A DNA stretch of 59,056 nt from Candidatus Dadabacteria bacterium (GCA_022826905.1 JAJDUA010000018.1:1-59056); one strand, 5' to 3'. Positions 45,039 to 54,418 are shown, counted from the first letter of the stretch. Translations and numbers: made by a program. Notes: generated by a model not told the origin, from the sequence alone.

Positions 45039-46424
45039 TTATTGTTCGTAAAGCATTTGTATTACCGTTTCCATCTTCATTCCCCGAGACCCCTTTACCA
45101 GTACTAGATCGTCCTCTCGGCACACGTCAATAAGCAGGGCCGCCGCCTCGTGTGGGCTCTCTGCAACATGACACGCCGTCTGTCCCCGTACGAATGATAC
45201 GAGCGACCGGGAGAATTCTCCCATTGCTACTACCACGTCAAGACCGAGCTTAGAAATATGTTCCCCGATCATTTGGTGTTCCCTTTCGCTGCTTTCTCCT
45301 AGCTCCAGCATGTCCCCGAGAACTGCTACCGCCTTTGCCTTGCCGCGCCGGTGAGCGGCTAGTTCATCAAGAGCCACGCGCATCGAGTCGGGGTTTGCGT
45401 TATATGAGTCGTTTATGATTCTAAAGCCGAAAGGAGTACGGGTAACCTCAAGGCGCATGGCCGAGGGAACGTATTTCTCAAGACCTGCCAGTATCTCGTT
45501 CATTCCGAGTCCAAGAGAATACGCGAGAGAGGAGGCGGAAAGTGCGTTTGAGACGTTGTGAGCCCCTATCCCCCTTATTCTCGCTCTTGCGGACTGCCTG
45601 CCGATGTGTATCGTGAATTCAACAAACTCCATTTCCCGGTGGCTGATGTCCTCTGCCCTTATGAAGGGCTCTGGAGAGGCGATTCCGTACGTGATCTTCC
45701 GGCAGCGCACGCGGGCCGCTATCTTCTCCACCCAGGGATCGTCAATGTTTACGCAGAAAGTGTTTTCCTCACCGAAGTTCTCAACCAGTTCTCCTTTAGC
45801 CCTTGCGACTCCTTCAAGATCCTTCATTCCCTCCAGGTGGGCTTTTCCTATCGAGGTGATCGTCCCCACGTCGGGCGAGGCGATGTCCGCAAGGGTTCTT
45901 ATCTCCCCGAAAGAGTTCATTCCCATCTCAAGTACGCAGAAATCGTGATTTTTTTCCAGTTTCAGGAGGTTGAGTGGAAGACCTATCTGATTGTTTAGGT
46001 TGCCGAACGTGCTGAGCACGCTGCCTGATACGGACAGTATGCTGTGGGTCATGTTCTTGGTCGTAGTTTTTCCATTCGAACCTGTAATGGCGGCGACTTT
46101 TAGGTCGGGGAACGAGTTTCTCCAGTGTCTTGACATCTCGAGGAGGGCTTTTTGCGTGGATTCAACTTTTATTATCGCGCCACAGTTGCGCTTCGAGTCC
46201 TGTATTTGGGGGTATTTCTCCACTATCGCTCCCGCAGAACCTTTTTCAAAAGCCTCGGCGACGTAATCGTGTCCGTCGAAGTTGGGCCCCTCTATGGCGA
46301 CGAAGACCTGGTTTTTCTCTATATTTCTGGAATCTATGGAGATTCCAGAGGCTCCGGTCGGCATCTTGCCGCCGACGAGGCTGCCTCCCGTGGAATTTAA
46401 CAGAAAGTCAAGGCCGAATCTCAA
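45039..46424 (-). CDS. murF: UDP-N-acetylmuramoyl-tripeptide--D-alanyl-D-alanine ligase
   Basis: The 461-residue Mur ligase adds the D-Ala-D-Ala dipeptide. The ATP loop is AITGSNGKTTTKNM, and INDSYNANPDSM is diagnostic of MurF. The start is UUG at 46424, which overlaps the murE stop as TTGA; AGGAGG lies five bases upstream and makes this choice firm. Confidence 0.96.
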   Translation of the reverse strand: MRFGLDFLLNSTGGSLVGGKMPTGASGISIDSRNIEKNQVFVAIEGPNFDGHDYVAEAFEKGSAGAIVEKYPQIQDSKRNCGAIIKVESTQKALLEMSRHWRNSFPDLKVAAITGSNGKTTTKNMTHSILSVSGSVLSTFGNLNNQIGLPLNLLKLEKNHDFCVLEMGMNSFGEIRTLADIASPDVGTITSIGKAHLEGMKDLEGVARAKGELVENFGEENTFCVNIDDPWVEKIAARVRCRKITYGIASPEPFIRAEDISHREMEFVEFTIHIGRQSARARIRGIGAHNVSNALSASSLAYSLGLGMNEILAGLEKYVPSAMRLEVTRTPFGFRIINDSYNANPDSMRVALDELAAHRRGKAKAVAVLGDMLELGESSEREHQMIGEHISKLGLDVVVAMGEFSRSLVSFVRGQTACHVAESPHEAAALLIDVCREDDLVLVKGSRGMKMETVIQMLYEQ

Positions 46425-47923
46425 AGTCCCCTCCTGTCCTTGGCTTCAAGATGTTTTTCTGCGACTTTTCTGTCATCAAAATGAATTTTTTCAGTGCCGA
46501 TTATCTGGTAGTTCTCATGACCTTTTCCCGCTATAAGGACTGTGTCTCTAGGCTCGGCCTTATCCACAGCGTACTTTATGGCTTCTTCCCTGTCGGTTAT
46601 TACCACTACTCCCTGATCCTGAGGTTCTATCCCCTCGGTCATATCCGCTATTATTTTTTCCGGGTCCTCAGTTCTGGGATTATCCGAAGTCACTATCAGC
46701 ATCTCCGAATACCTGCGTCCTACCGAAGCCATAAGGGGACGTTTCCCCCTGTCTCTGTCTCCTCCGCAACCCACAACAGTGATGAGTCTCCGCGCACAGA
46801 AAGGTTTCAGACACGCAAGCACGTTCTCAAGCGCGTCGGGAGTGTGAGCATAGTCAACAAAAACATCTATCCCCAAGGCGGTTTCAATTTTCTCGAGTCT
46901 TCCCGGGATGCGCCTGAGTTCACTCAGCGCTCTCCCGGTCGTCCCTGGGGATGAACCGAGAGAGAGGAGTGTTCCGGCTGCCGCCATCATGTTATAGAGG
47001 TTGTGTTTCCCCATGAGCTTTGAGTCAAGTTCCACCTTGCCCCACGGGGTGGCCAGTGTGGCCTTTATGCCTCCAGAATCAAGCGTGAAATTCTCCGCGA
47101 ATACTACAGAGTCTTTTCTTTTCGTGGAAAACGTTATTCTTTGACCTTTTTTCGCGGCGGATATCCTGTTTGCGAAAGGATCATCCGCGTTTATTATCGA
47201 AAATACTTCTCTTTTTGCGCTTTTCTCGAGAATTTCCGAGAAAAGTCTTTCTTTAGCCTTGAAATAATCTTCCAGTGTTTTGTGATAGTCTAGGTGATCC
47301 TGGGTGAGGTTCGTGAATACCGCCGCGTCAAAGTGACATCCGTCAACCCTTTTTAGATCGAGGGCGTGCGAGGATACCTCAAGCGTGACGTTTGTCACTC
47401 CGGCGTCTTTCATTTCACGCAGCATGCTCATAAAAGCTATGGGATCGGGAGTTGTAAGGGAGGCGGGCTGGGTCTTGCCCATGTATCTGTTCTCTATAGT
47501 GCCTAGAAGTCCCGTGTTTATCCCATCGGCCTTCCATCCGGCTTCTATCATGTTGGACACCGTGGTTTTCCCATTTGTTCCCGTCACCCCAACGACTTTC
47601 ATTGCAAGGGAAGGGTGGTCGTGGAAATTGGAGGCGACAATAGATGCTGCTGCCCTAGAGTCGCTTGTTTTTGCGAAAGGAACTCCGAGGCTTGGGATTT
47701 CCGCTGAAATCTCCTCAAGTAGAAGTGCGGCCGCTCCCTTTTCTACTGCGGAGGCGATGTAATTGTGCCCGTCGGTGACCTTGCCCCTGATGGCAATAAA
47801 GAGGGATCCCGGTTCCACATTCTGCGAGTTGAGAGTTATTCCCGTAATTTCCGTATCTCCCGGATTCTTGGATCCAGTTATAGTTTCAATTCCCGCGTTT
47901 CTCAGAACATCTGCTAATCTCAT
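46421..47923 (-). CDS. murE: UDP-MurNAc-L-Ala-D-Glu--meso-DAP ligase
   Basis: This is a 500-residue protein from the ATG at 47923, which overlaps the ftsI stop. A longer open frame upstream overlaps ftsI and is not needed. The ATP loop is GVTGTNGKTTVSNM. The DNPRTEDP segment is the substrate signature for meso-diaminopimelate rather than lysine, which indicates Gram-negative-type peptidoglycan. It lies between ftsI and murF. Confidence 0.96.
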   Translation of the reverse strand: MRLADVLRNAGIETITGSKNPGDTEITGITLNSQNVEPGSLFIAIRGKVTDGHNYIASAVEKGAAALLLEEISAEIPSLGVPFAKTSDSRAAASIVASNFHDHPSLAMKVVGVTGTNGKTTVSNMIEAGWKADGINTGLLGTIENRYMGKTQPASLTTPDPIAFMSMLREMKDAGVTNVTLEVSSHALDLKRVDGCHFDAAVFTNLTQDHLDYHKTLEDYFKAKERLFSEILEKSAKREVFSIINADDPFANRISAAKKGQRITFSTKRKDSVVFAENFTLDSGGIKATLATPWGKVELDSKLMGKHNLYNMMAAAGTLLSLGSSPGTTGRALSELRRIPGRLEKIETALGIDVFVDYAHTPDALENVLACLKPFCARRLITVVGCGGDRDRGKRPLMASVGRRYSEMLIVTSDNPRTEDPEKIIADMTEGIEPQDQGVVVITDREEAIKYAVDKAEPRDTVLIAGKGHENYQIIGTEKIHFDDRKVAEKHLEAKDRRGL

Positions 47924-49800
47924 ATGTTCTGCTTGAGGGTGAAAGTGCAGTCCGTTCCCCTTCTTATCTTTTTCCCTGAAGGTGGATGCTGGCTGACCAC
48001 GTAGCCGCTTCCTATGAATCTGACCGACACTTCCTCTTCTTCCGCCCATTTCATGACAGCTCTCGCGCTTTTGTTCACCATGTCCGGCATGACCATTTCT
48101 TCAATCTTTTCCTCGCTTGGAGGTATTTCCATGTAAAACAGGACTTTTTCAGTTATAGACTTGAAAATGGGCGCTGCAACTACTCCTCCGTAGTTATGTT
48201 CTCTGGGGTTCTCAACGATTACGACGAGGGCAAGACGTGGGTCATCAGCTGGGGCGAAACCGATAAATGACGAAAGATATCTGTTTTCGTAGTAAGTGCC
48301 GGTCCTCGGATTGGGCATCTGCGCCGTGCCTGTTTTTCCGGCTACCCTGTAGCCGGGAATACTGGCGTTTTTGCCCGTGCCGTTTTCCACTACTTGTTCA
48401 AGGATCCTGGTGACCTTCGAGGCCGTATCGTAGGAAATGACTTTTTTAAGAAGCTCTGGTTTTTTTTCCATGAGAACCTTGCCATCAGGCGAGACTATTT
48501 TCTTCACTATATGAGGCTTCATCAGATATCCGCCGTTTGCGATGCTCGAAAGCGCGGTTGCCAGCTGGATTGCCGTTACCGATATTCCCTGCCCGAACGA
48601 TATCGTTGCCAGTTCTATGTCTCCCCACTTCCTTAGATTCTGTATCTTTCCGCTGGCTTCCCCTGGAAGGTCCACTCCTACTTTCTTTCCGAAACCGAAA
48701 TTCCTAAGCGAGTCGTGAAGTTTTTTCTTCCCTAGGGTCTCACCCATTTTCCAGGCGCATATGTTGCTTGAATACGTTATGGTCTCGGAAACCGTCAGGA
48801 TTCCGTGACCGTGCACGTCTTTTATTAGTTTCGGGCCGATTCTCCGCTTTCCGTTCTCGCAGTCATACTCGGTATTCTCATCTCCCATTTTTTCTTCAAG
48901 CAGCGTCGCCGCCAAAAATATCTTCAGCGTGGAACCGGGTTCAAAGGACATCCACACGGGGAGATTCTTTCTCGTTTTCTGGGAGAACTTACCGAAGCGG
49001 TTAGGATCAAAAAACGGATAGGAGGCCATGGAGAGTATCTCGCCAGTTTGAGGATTTATCAGGAGGGCGACTCCCCTATCCGCTTTCATCTCTTTTATGC
49101 CTTTCTCAAGTGCGGTTTCCGTTATGTGCTGTATTTTGGAATCCACAGTAAGCAGCACATCTTTTCCCCTTGTGGACTGCTCTTTCGCATTTAGCAGGAT
49201 GTCTGATATGCGTTTTCCCCTGCCGTCGGTTCTGATCCTCGCCGTGGCGGGTTTGCCGGCAAGCATCTTTTCAAAGCCGTATTCAAGACCCTCCACTCCC
49301 TTGAGGTCGATGTTGGTGAACCCAATCGCCTGCCCGAGCAGGGAGCCGTTGGGGTAAATTCTTCTCGGTTCCTCGGCGAAACCGACCCCCGAAAGACCCA
49401 TGGCTTTTATTTTTTCTGCTGTCTCGGGATTCTCTCTCCTTTTGATCCACACAAAGGGCTTTTCAGAACGCGTAAGATTGATCAGTTTCTTGCGGGACAG
49501 GCCCAGCGGTTTCGATATTGCCCGTACGAGTTTATCAGGGTTCTTTACTTCCTTGGGGTTCAGGTAGATTGAGGTCGCCCAGACGCTTGTGGCCAGAGGC
49601 TTCTTATTGCGATCAAAAAGGGTTCCCCGTACCGGAGGTATTTTGTAGACTTTGGTGTGCTGATTTTTCGCCCTAGCGGAAAACTTTTCGTTCTGCAACA
49701 CCTGGAGTTCAAAGGATCTGTATCCCAGAAGCACGAAGAGACCGGTAATAAAGACTGAGACAACATAAAACTTCCATTTTCGTTTCTTAGAATCCTTCAT
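47920..49800 (-). CDS. ftsI: Septal peptidoglycan transpeptidase FtsI (PBP) with PASTA domain
   Basis: The 626-residue class B penicillin-binding protein has one N-terminal span (about residues 11-27) and a dimerisation domain from about 50 to 200. In the transpeptidase domain the nucleophile lies in FEPGSTLKIF, the second motif in YSSNICAWKM and the third in AGKTGTAQMP. A C-terminal PASTA domain of about 60 residues follows (MPDMVNKSARAVMKWAEEE). The ATG at 49800 has AGGAAG six bases upstream and overlaps ftsL by 14 bases. An upstream UUG is less likely. Confidence 0.95.
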   Translation of the reverse strand: MKDSKKRKWKFYVVSVFITGLFVLLGYRSFELQVLQNEKFSARAKNQHTKVYKIPPVRGTLFDRNKKPLATSVWATSIYLNPKEVKNPDKLVRAISKPLGLSRKKLINLTRSEKPFVWIKRRENPETAEKIKAMGLSGVGFAEEPRRIYPNGSLLGQAIGFTNIDLKGVEGLEYGFEKMLAGKPATARIRTDGRGKRISDILLNAKEQSTRGKDVLLTVDSKIQHITETALEKGIKEMKADRGVALLINPQTGEILSMASYPFFDPNRFGKFSQKTRKNLPVWMSFEPGSTLKIFLAATLLEEKMGDENTEYDCENGKRRIGPKLIKDVHGHGILTVSETITYSSNICAWKMGETLGKKKLHDSLRNFGFGKKVGVDLPGEASGKIQNLRKWGDIELATISFGQGISVTAIQLATALSSIANGGYLMKPHIVKKIVSPDGKVLMEKKPELLKKVISYDTASKVTRILEQVVENGTGKNASIPGYRVAGKTGTAQMPNPRTGTYYENRYLSSFIGFAPADDPRLALVVIVENPREHNYGGVVAAPIFKSITEKVLFYMEIPPSEEKIEEMVMPDMVNKSARAVMKWAEEEEVSVRFIGSGYVVSQHPPSGKKIRRGTDCTFTLKQNI

Positions 49801-50122
49801 CCTGTTCTTCCTGTGCAACTATCACTTCTTCCACGAAAACGACATCATTATAAGTGGGGAACCTGAATCCTATTTTATCCGCCATCGGTTTCAGATGTTC
49901 AATGGACTTGAGCTTTATAATTTCGTGCTGAAGCATCTGACTTTCCTTCATAAGATCCTGTTCCACTTCTCTGGCCTTCGAGATCTGGTAACCGGTCCTC
50001 GTGTGTTCAATCTTGACGTGCAGAAAGCAAAGGGCCGTTACAACCAATATCCCGAGAATGATCGCGGTACGCAGGGGAAATCCTTTATCTTTTTTTTTCT
50101 TTTCGGCAAGTTTTTTTCTCAT
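49787..50122 (-). CDS. ftsL: Cell division protein FtsL
   Basis: This 111-residue bitopic protein is recognised by place and build. A lysine-rich cytoplasmic tip is followed by one membrane span (about 19-36), a periplasmic coiled coil (about 45-80) and a short C-terminal tail. FtsL sequences are poorly conserved, but it sits between rsmH and ftsI exactly as expected. It partners FtsB and FtsQ. Confidence 0.85.
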   Translation of the reverse strand: MRKKLAEKKKKDKGFPLRTAIILGILVVTALCFLHVKIEHTRTGYQISKAREVEQDLMKESQMLQHEIIKLKSIEHLKPMADKIGFRFPTYNDVVFVEEVIVAQEEQDEGF

Positions 50123-50128
50123 TTGCGG

Positions 50129-51109
50129 CTATACCCCCTCTGCAACTCTCATTTTTGAACTTCTCGCCCTAGGATTCTCCGCCACTTCTCTTCTTCCGGC
50201 TCTTACGACCGAGCGGGTTACCCTTCTTACCTGCTGAACTCTTCCGCATGCGCATACAGGAAGGTCCGGAGGACAAGCACACGGGGAGTCGAGTTTTCTG
50301 AACATGTTCTTAACTATTCTGTCTTCAAGCGAGTGAAAGGAGATCATCACCAGCCTCGCTCCTGTATTAAGGATCTTTACGGCTTCTTCAATGAAGATCG
50401 CCAGATTGTCGAGTTCGTTGTTGATAGAGATTCTAAGTGCCTGAAAAGTCTTGGTTGCCGGATGCGTTTTTTTCGGATGAAACTTTTTTGGGATTGAATT
50501 CGATATTATCGAGGCCAGTTCAAAGGAAGTCTGTATAGGTTTTTTCATCCTGCTTTTCACTATCGAGTTAGCGATCCTCCGCGCGAACTTCTCTTCACCG
50601 TATTTTTTCAGTATGTATTCAAGCTCCTCGCTTCTCATTTCGTTTACAAGATCGTAGGCGGAGAACTGAAGACCCCCGTCCATCCTCATGTCGAGGAACT
50701 CGTTTCTGTTGAAACTAAATCCCTTACCACTGCGCTCGAGCTGGAAAGAGGAAATCCCCAAGTCGGCCACGATGCCATCCACGTATTCTATTCCCATGGA
50801 ATTCACCGTGTTTTTAATGTGTATGAAATTTCTGTTTACTACCTCTACTTTCTCTGCGCTGGTCGAAAGCCTGCCTTTTGCAAGAGAGATCGTAGCCTGG
50901 TCGACATCCATGCCTATCAGCTTCGATATCGAAGGGTATTCATTAAGGATGTGTTCAGAGTGCCCGCCGAGACCCACAGTCGCGTCGACCACGACTGCAC
51001 CTTCCGGCAGGTTGAGATATTCAACTACCTCTCTTACCATGACCGGGGAATGAAACTGCTCCTGCGGTTCAGAACTTGCGTCCGCGGCTGTTATTTTCTT
51101 AGAGACCAT
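50129..51109 (-). CDS. rsmH: 16S rRNA C1402 N4-methyltransferase
   Basis: The 326-residue enzyme (MraW) methylates C1402 in the ribosomal P site. HSPVMVREVVEYL opens the conserved part, the SAM motif is VVDATVGLGGHSEHIL, and the late CACPPDLPVCACG and RARSSKMRVAE are typical. The ATG at 51109 overlaps the mraZ stop by 11 bases and is preferred over one 39 bases upstream, which lies deeper inside mraZ. Confidence 0.96.
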   Translation of the reverse strand: MVSKKITAADASSEPQEQFHSPVMVREVVEYLNLPEGAVVVDATVGLGGHSEHILNEYPSISKLIGMDVDQATISLAKGRLSTSAEKVEVVNRNFIHIKNTVNSMGIEYVDGIVADLGISSFQLERSGKGFSFNRNEFLDMRMDGGLQFSAYDLVNEMRSEELEYILKKYGEEKFARRIANSIVKSRMKKPIQTSFELASIISNSIPKKFHPKKTHPATKTFQALRISINNELDNLAIFIEEAVKILNTGARLVMISFHSLEDRIVKNMFRKLDSPCACPPDLPVCACGRVQQVRRVTRSVVRAGRREVAENPRARSSKMRVAEGV

Positions 51110-51545
51110 ATCCGGCGAGCACCTCTCTGCTTTGTATGAAAGTCTCAAATGCGCCTGAACCGTTTTCCTTTTCCCATATCTCTTTTGACCATATTTCTAT
51201 TTTTTTCAGCATGCCGACCAGAACGACTTCAGTTTCGATGGCGGCGTATGAGCGTAACGACTGAGGAATCAGAACTCTTCCTTGGTTGTCTACTGGACAG
51301 TCAACCGCGTTTCCCATGAGATAGCGTATTGAAGACGTAACCTTGTTGTCGGTTATAGATATTTTGGAGAGCTTTTTCTCAAGTTCGTTCCACTCTCTAA
51401 TTGGATAGGCGATGAGGTAGCGGTCAAAGTTCGTGATTACGAAAGTCTCGTCGGAATATTTCTTTCTGCAGACCTCTCTGAACTTTGAAGGAATACTGAC
51501 CCTTCCGGTCTTTGTCATAGTGTGTTCGTATCTTCCTCTGAACAT
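51099..51545 (-). CDS. mraZ: Transcriptional regulator MraZ
   Basis: The 148-residue protein has the two SpoVT/AbrB-like swapped-hairpin repeats of MraZ. The first includes FRGRYEHTMTKTGRVSIPSKFRE in part, and the second has CPVDNQGRVLIPQSLR. MraZ binds direct repeats ahead of its own gene and represses the dcw cluster. It is the first gene of the cluster, and candidate binding repeats lie within 50 bases upstream. Confidence 0.95.
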   Translation of the reverse strand: MFRGRYEHTMTKTGRVSIPSKFREVCRKKYSDETFVITNFDRYLIAYPIREWNELEKKLSKISITDNKVTSSIRYLMGNAVDCPVDNQGRVLIPQSLRSYAAIETEVVLVGMLKKIEIWSKEIWEKENGSGAFETFIQSREVLAGYGL

Positions 51546-51550
51546 TTTAT

Positions 51551-51595
51551 GCTATCTTTTGCCATTATATGCCATAATGTATTCCTGCTATGCCA
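51551..51595 (-). promoter_or_regulatory. Candidate MraZ-binding direct repeats
   Basis: On the minus strand TGGC- or TAGC-type units start at ten-base steps: plus-strand GCTA at 51551, GCCA at 51561 and GCCA at 51571, with another GCCA at 51592. Known MraZ boxes are TGGG-type repeats with ten-base spacing ahead of mraZ, so both place and period fit. Confidence 0.55.
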
Positions 51596-51603
51596 ATTCA
51601 TAA

Positions 51604-51630
51604 ATTATAAAAAAACATGCAAAAAGTCAA
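51604..51630 (-). promoter_or_regulatory. Candidate dcw cluster promoter
   Basis: Reading the minus strand, TTGACT (51630-51625) is followed by a perfect TATAAT (51609-51604). The spacer is 15 bases, which is short. Transcription would start just upstream of or within the candidate MraZ repeats. Confidence 0.4.
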
Positions 51631-51663
51631 GTAACATTTTGAAATAGTTAATCTTTTCAGCGT

Positions 51664-52086
51664 GTGAGCGGTAAAAACATAAGGCTAGATATTACTTTAA
51701 TAATGGATGCTGCCATGGGGGAATTTAAGAAAAGATACTATCCGTTGGGGCTGCAATTCTACTTGTTGGCTTATTTTGTATATACTCTCATTCAAGGGGA
51801 TGATGGTTTGGAAGGTGAGATTTCATATGGGTTTGTTTCAGAAAGAATGTCTATTTTTTTTATAAAGCTCGCGGACAGGAGTTCCAATGTTCTTTTGCAG
51901 GCGATACTCGGCACTTACGGGCACCTGATGTGGGTGAGAACGGAAGTTCCGAAAGAGATGATAGTAAAGGTGATTACCACTTCTGAACTCGTTTCGGAAA
52001 CGCGCGAGGTGCTTGAAGCGCTCAGGGGGGAAATAGAGTTTGAGTTTGTCGATCCTCCCGAGAGCGGCGATCTGCCGGAGGACTAG
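51664..52086 (+). CDS. Conserved-looking protein of unknown function between mraZ and murJ
   Basis: This 140-residue protein is not recognised. It starts at GTG 51664; an ATG at 51703 is an alternative, and neither has a strong ribosome-binding site. The N-terminal half has an aromatic helix-like stretch (YYPLGLQFYLLAYFVYTLI), and the C-terminal half is a mixed alpha/beta region with MWVRTEVPKEMIVKVITTSEL. The tail is acidic. It is divergent from mraZ and ends seven bases before murJ, so it probably shares a transcript with the flippase gene. Confidence 0.6.
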   Translation: MSGKNIRLDITLIMDAAMGEFKKRYYPLGLQFYLLAYFVYTLIQGDDGLEGEISYGFVSERMSIFFIKLADRSSNVLLQAILGTYGHLMWVRTEVPKEMIVKVITTSELVSETREVLEALRGEIEFEFVDPPESGDLPED

Positions 52087-52092
52087 GATCTC

Positions 52093-53646
52093 ATGGAAAA
52101 AAGGGAAGACCATAAGCGTAAGTGGGGGTTAGTAAGTCTTCTTACCCTATTGAGCAGAATCGTCGGATACCTGCGGGACGTAGTGGTGGCAGCGCTTTTC
52201 GGAGCGGGTTTCCAGACCGATGCCTTTTACGTCGCGTTTCGTATCCCCAACCTGCTGCGACGCCTCTTCGCCGAAGGCTCTCTGGCGGCAATTTTCGTAC
52301 CCATATTCTCGGAGTACCTTGAATCGGGGGACAGGCGCGGGGCAAAGGATGCCCTGCGTTCCGCGTTCACCGTGCTTTTCATCATTCTCGTTTTAGTTGT
52401 GGCGCTGGGGGTAATCTTTTCCCCCTGGCTGGTGAAGCTCTTCGCCTATGGATTCGATCAGAAGACTTTCGATCTGGCGGTCTATCTTAACAGGCTTATT
52501 TTTCCCTACGTGCTTTTCATATCTCTTACGGCCCTGGCGATGGGGGTTCTTAACTCCGTACGGCATTTCTTCGCTCCGGCTTTCTCCCCGGTTCTTTTCA
52601 ACCTGTGCATAATAGCATGTGCCCTGTTTCTCTACAGGGAATTTGAAGTGCCTATAGTTTCTCTCTGCTTCGGGGTTCTCGGCGGCGGGGTGCTGCAGCT
52701 GCTGCTCCACCTGTTTTACCTTCGCAAAGAAAAATTCATGTTCGGCTTTGCGAAAACGCTCAATCACCCTGCGGTCAGAAGACTGGCGGTTCTCATGTTC
52801 CCTCAGCTTTTCGGAATAGCGGTCTACAACCTCAACATACTGGTAAACACCCAGTACGCGTCCTTTATGTCCGAGGGAACCGTTTCCTACCTTTATTTCG
52901 CAGAGAGGATAGTTGAGTTTCCCCTCGGAGTTGTGGCCGTTTCCCTGGCGACCGTGACTCTTCCCGCGCTCTCAGGCTACGCGGCGAGGGAGGATTACGG
53001 AGGTTTCGGCACAGAATATCAACGTTCCCTACGGCGCATGCTGTTCATAATGGTGCCCGCAATGGTCGGAATAGTAGCTCTGCGGGTGCCTCTCTGCAAT
53101 TTTCTTTACCAGCATGGCCAATTTGATTACGTGGCGGTTATAAATACATCCCAAGCCATTCTGGGCTACGGACTCGGACTTTTCGCAGTGGGAGGAATTC
53201 GAATTACCGTGCCCGCCTTTTTCGCCCTTCAGGACACGAAGACGCCGGTTAAGGTGGCGTTTTTCTGTTTTCTGCTGAACGCGGTCTGCGGGTTCGTTCT
53301 GGGGTTCGTCTTCTCGCTTGACCACTTGGGTCTTGCGCTTGCGAGTTCAATCTCTTCGGTGGTGAACTTTGTTCTACTGGTCGTTTTGTTGAATGGCCGT
53401 CTGGGATATTTTCTTTCCCGCGATATCCTCCTCTTCTTGCTCAAGATTCTCGCGATCGCAGTAATCATGGGTTTTGCGGTAAGTGTCGTCGCCGGTTTTT
53501 CTACTTGGAACGAAACCGGTTTTTCTCTTGACAAAGTGCTGATTATGGCCGCCTCGGTGAGTTTAGGCGTCATACTTTACTTGCTGCTTGCCAGGCTTCT
53601 CGGCATAAAGGAAGTGGAAGTGTTTTCTTTTCTGAAAAGAGGGTAG
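52093..53646 (+). CDS. murJ: Lipid II flippase MurJ
   Basis: The 517-residue MOP-superfamily protein has about 14 membrane spans. It carries lipid II across the inner membrane. The start region SLLTLLSRIVGYLRDVVVAALFG and the following FRIPNLLRRLFAEGSLAAIFVPIFSEY (seen in parts) are MurJ hallmarks, and arginines of the central cavity are kept. It is divergent from the dcw cluster that makes its substrate. Confidence 0.94.
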   Translation: MEKREDHKRKWGLVSLLTLLSRIVGYLRDVVVAALFGAGFQTDAFYVAFRIPNLLRRLFAEGSLAAIFVPIFSEYLESGDRRGAKDALRSAFTVLFIILVLVVALGVIFSPWLVKLFAYGFDQKTFDLAVYLNRLIFPYVLFISLTALAMGVLNSVRHFFAPAFSPVLFNLCIIACALFLYREFEVPIVSLCFGVLGGGVLQLLLHLFYLRKEKFMFGFAKTLNHPAVRRLAVLMFPQLFGIAVYNLNILVNTQYASFMSEGTVSYLYFAERIVEFPLGVVAVSLATVTLPALSGYAAREDYGGFGTEYQRSLRRMLFIMVPAMVGIVALRVPLCNFLYQHGQFDYVAVINTSQAILGYGLGLFAVGGIRITVPAFFALQDTKTPVKVAFFCFLLNAVCGFVLGFVFSLDHLGLALASSISSVVNFVLLVVLLNGRLGYFLSRDILLFLLKILAIAVIMGFAVSVVAGFSTWNETGFSLDKVLIMAASVSLGVILYLLLARLLGIKEVEVFSFLKRG

Positions 53647-53806
53647 CTCCAGGCCGCGATGGTGTCTCGGTTGGTGTTGTCTGCTCCACTGCGTTGCGGT
53701 ATTCTTGGTGAAGCGGTGCCGATTCGATTTCTGCGTATACTATTGCTCAGAGTGGATTGAGAAAAGGCGTGGCGATTACCGGGATTTGTAAAAAACAACA
53801 AGGCTT

Positions 53807-54418
53807 ATGGACGAGCTTAAGACTCTGAGTCAGCGTGAGCTTGAAGCGCTCAGGGAGAAGTACGAGTATACCTTGAAGATGTTTCCCGATTCCGATTCTC
53901 TTCTTGCGCTGGCGGAAGTTCATCTTGCGCTTGGAGAGGTGACCAAGGCGAGACGCGCGGTTTCCGATTTTACGGAGAAAAAAGGTGATAACAGCCGGGC
54001 GAGACTTGTTCTGGCCAAGGCGCATCTTATGTGCTGGAACGTTCCTGCTGCTGAGGAGGAACTCAAAAAATCGCTTTCTCTGGATCACCGGAACACGCAG
54101 GCGTCAGACCTGCTGATACATATATACAAAAGCGCAGGCAGGACATCTGAAGCCTTCAGGGTTGCACTGTCGCCCATTCCGGATCCGTGGCGCCGGAGGG
54201 AAGATACCAAGGAACCTGAAGAGCCTTCCCCAGAGCCGGAGGAGAAAAGCAAACCGCGGGCCGGAGTTTTCGAAACGGACACGATGCTTAACCTCTACGT
54301 CTCCCAGGGACTTTATGAAGACGCTCTGGGGATAGTTGAAGTTCTCTGCGAGAGCGAGCCCGATAACCCAGTTTACCGCAGCAAGCGTGAGGAGATAATG
54401 ACTCTTCTCGGCAAATAG
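53807..54418 (+). CDS. Tetratricopeptide-like repeat protein
   Basis: The 203-residue protein shows about three TPR-like helical pairs in residues 25-115 (SLLALAEVHLALGEVTKARRA, RARLVLAKAHLMCWNVPAAEE), an acidic proline-rich linker (about 128-150), and one more repeat at the C-terminus (LNLYVSQGLYEDALGIVEVL). No signal peptide is present. It probably acts as a protein-binding scaffold; partners are unknown. It lies 160 bases behind murJ and before aroQ. Confidence 0.7.
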   Translation: MDELKTLSQRELEALREKYEYTLKMFPDSDSLLALAEVHLALGEVTKARRAVSDFTEKKGDNSRARLVLAKAHLMCWNVPAAEEELKKSLSLDHRNTQASDLLIHIYKSAGRTSEAFRVALSPIPDPWRRREDTKEPEEPSPEPEEKSKPRAGVFETDTMLNLYVSQGLYEDALGIVEVLCESEPDNPVYRSKREEIMTLLGK

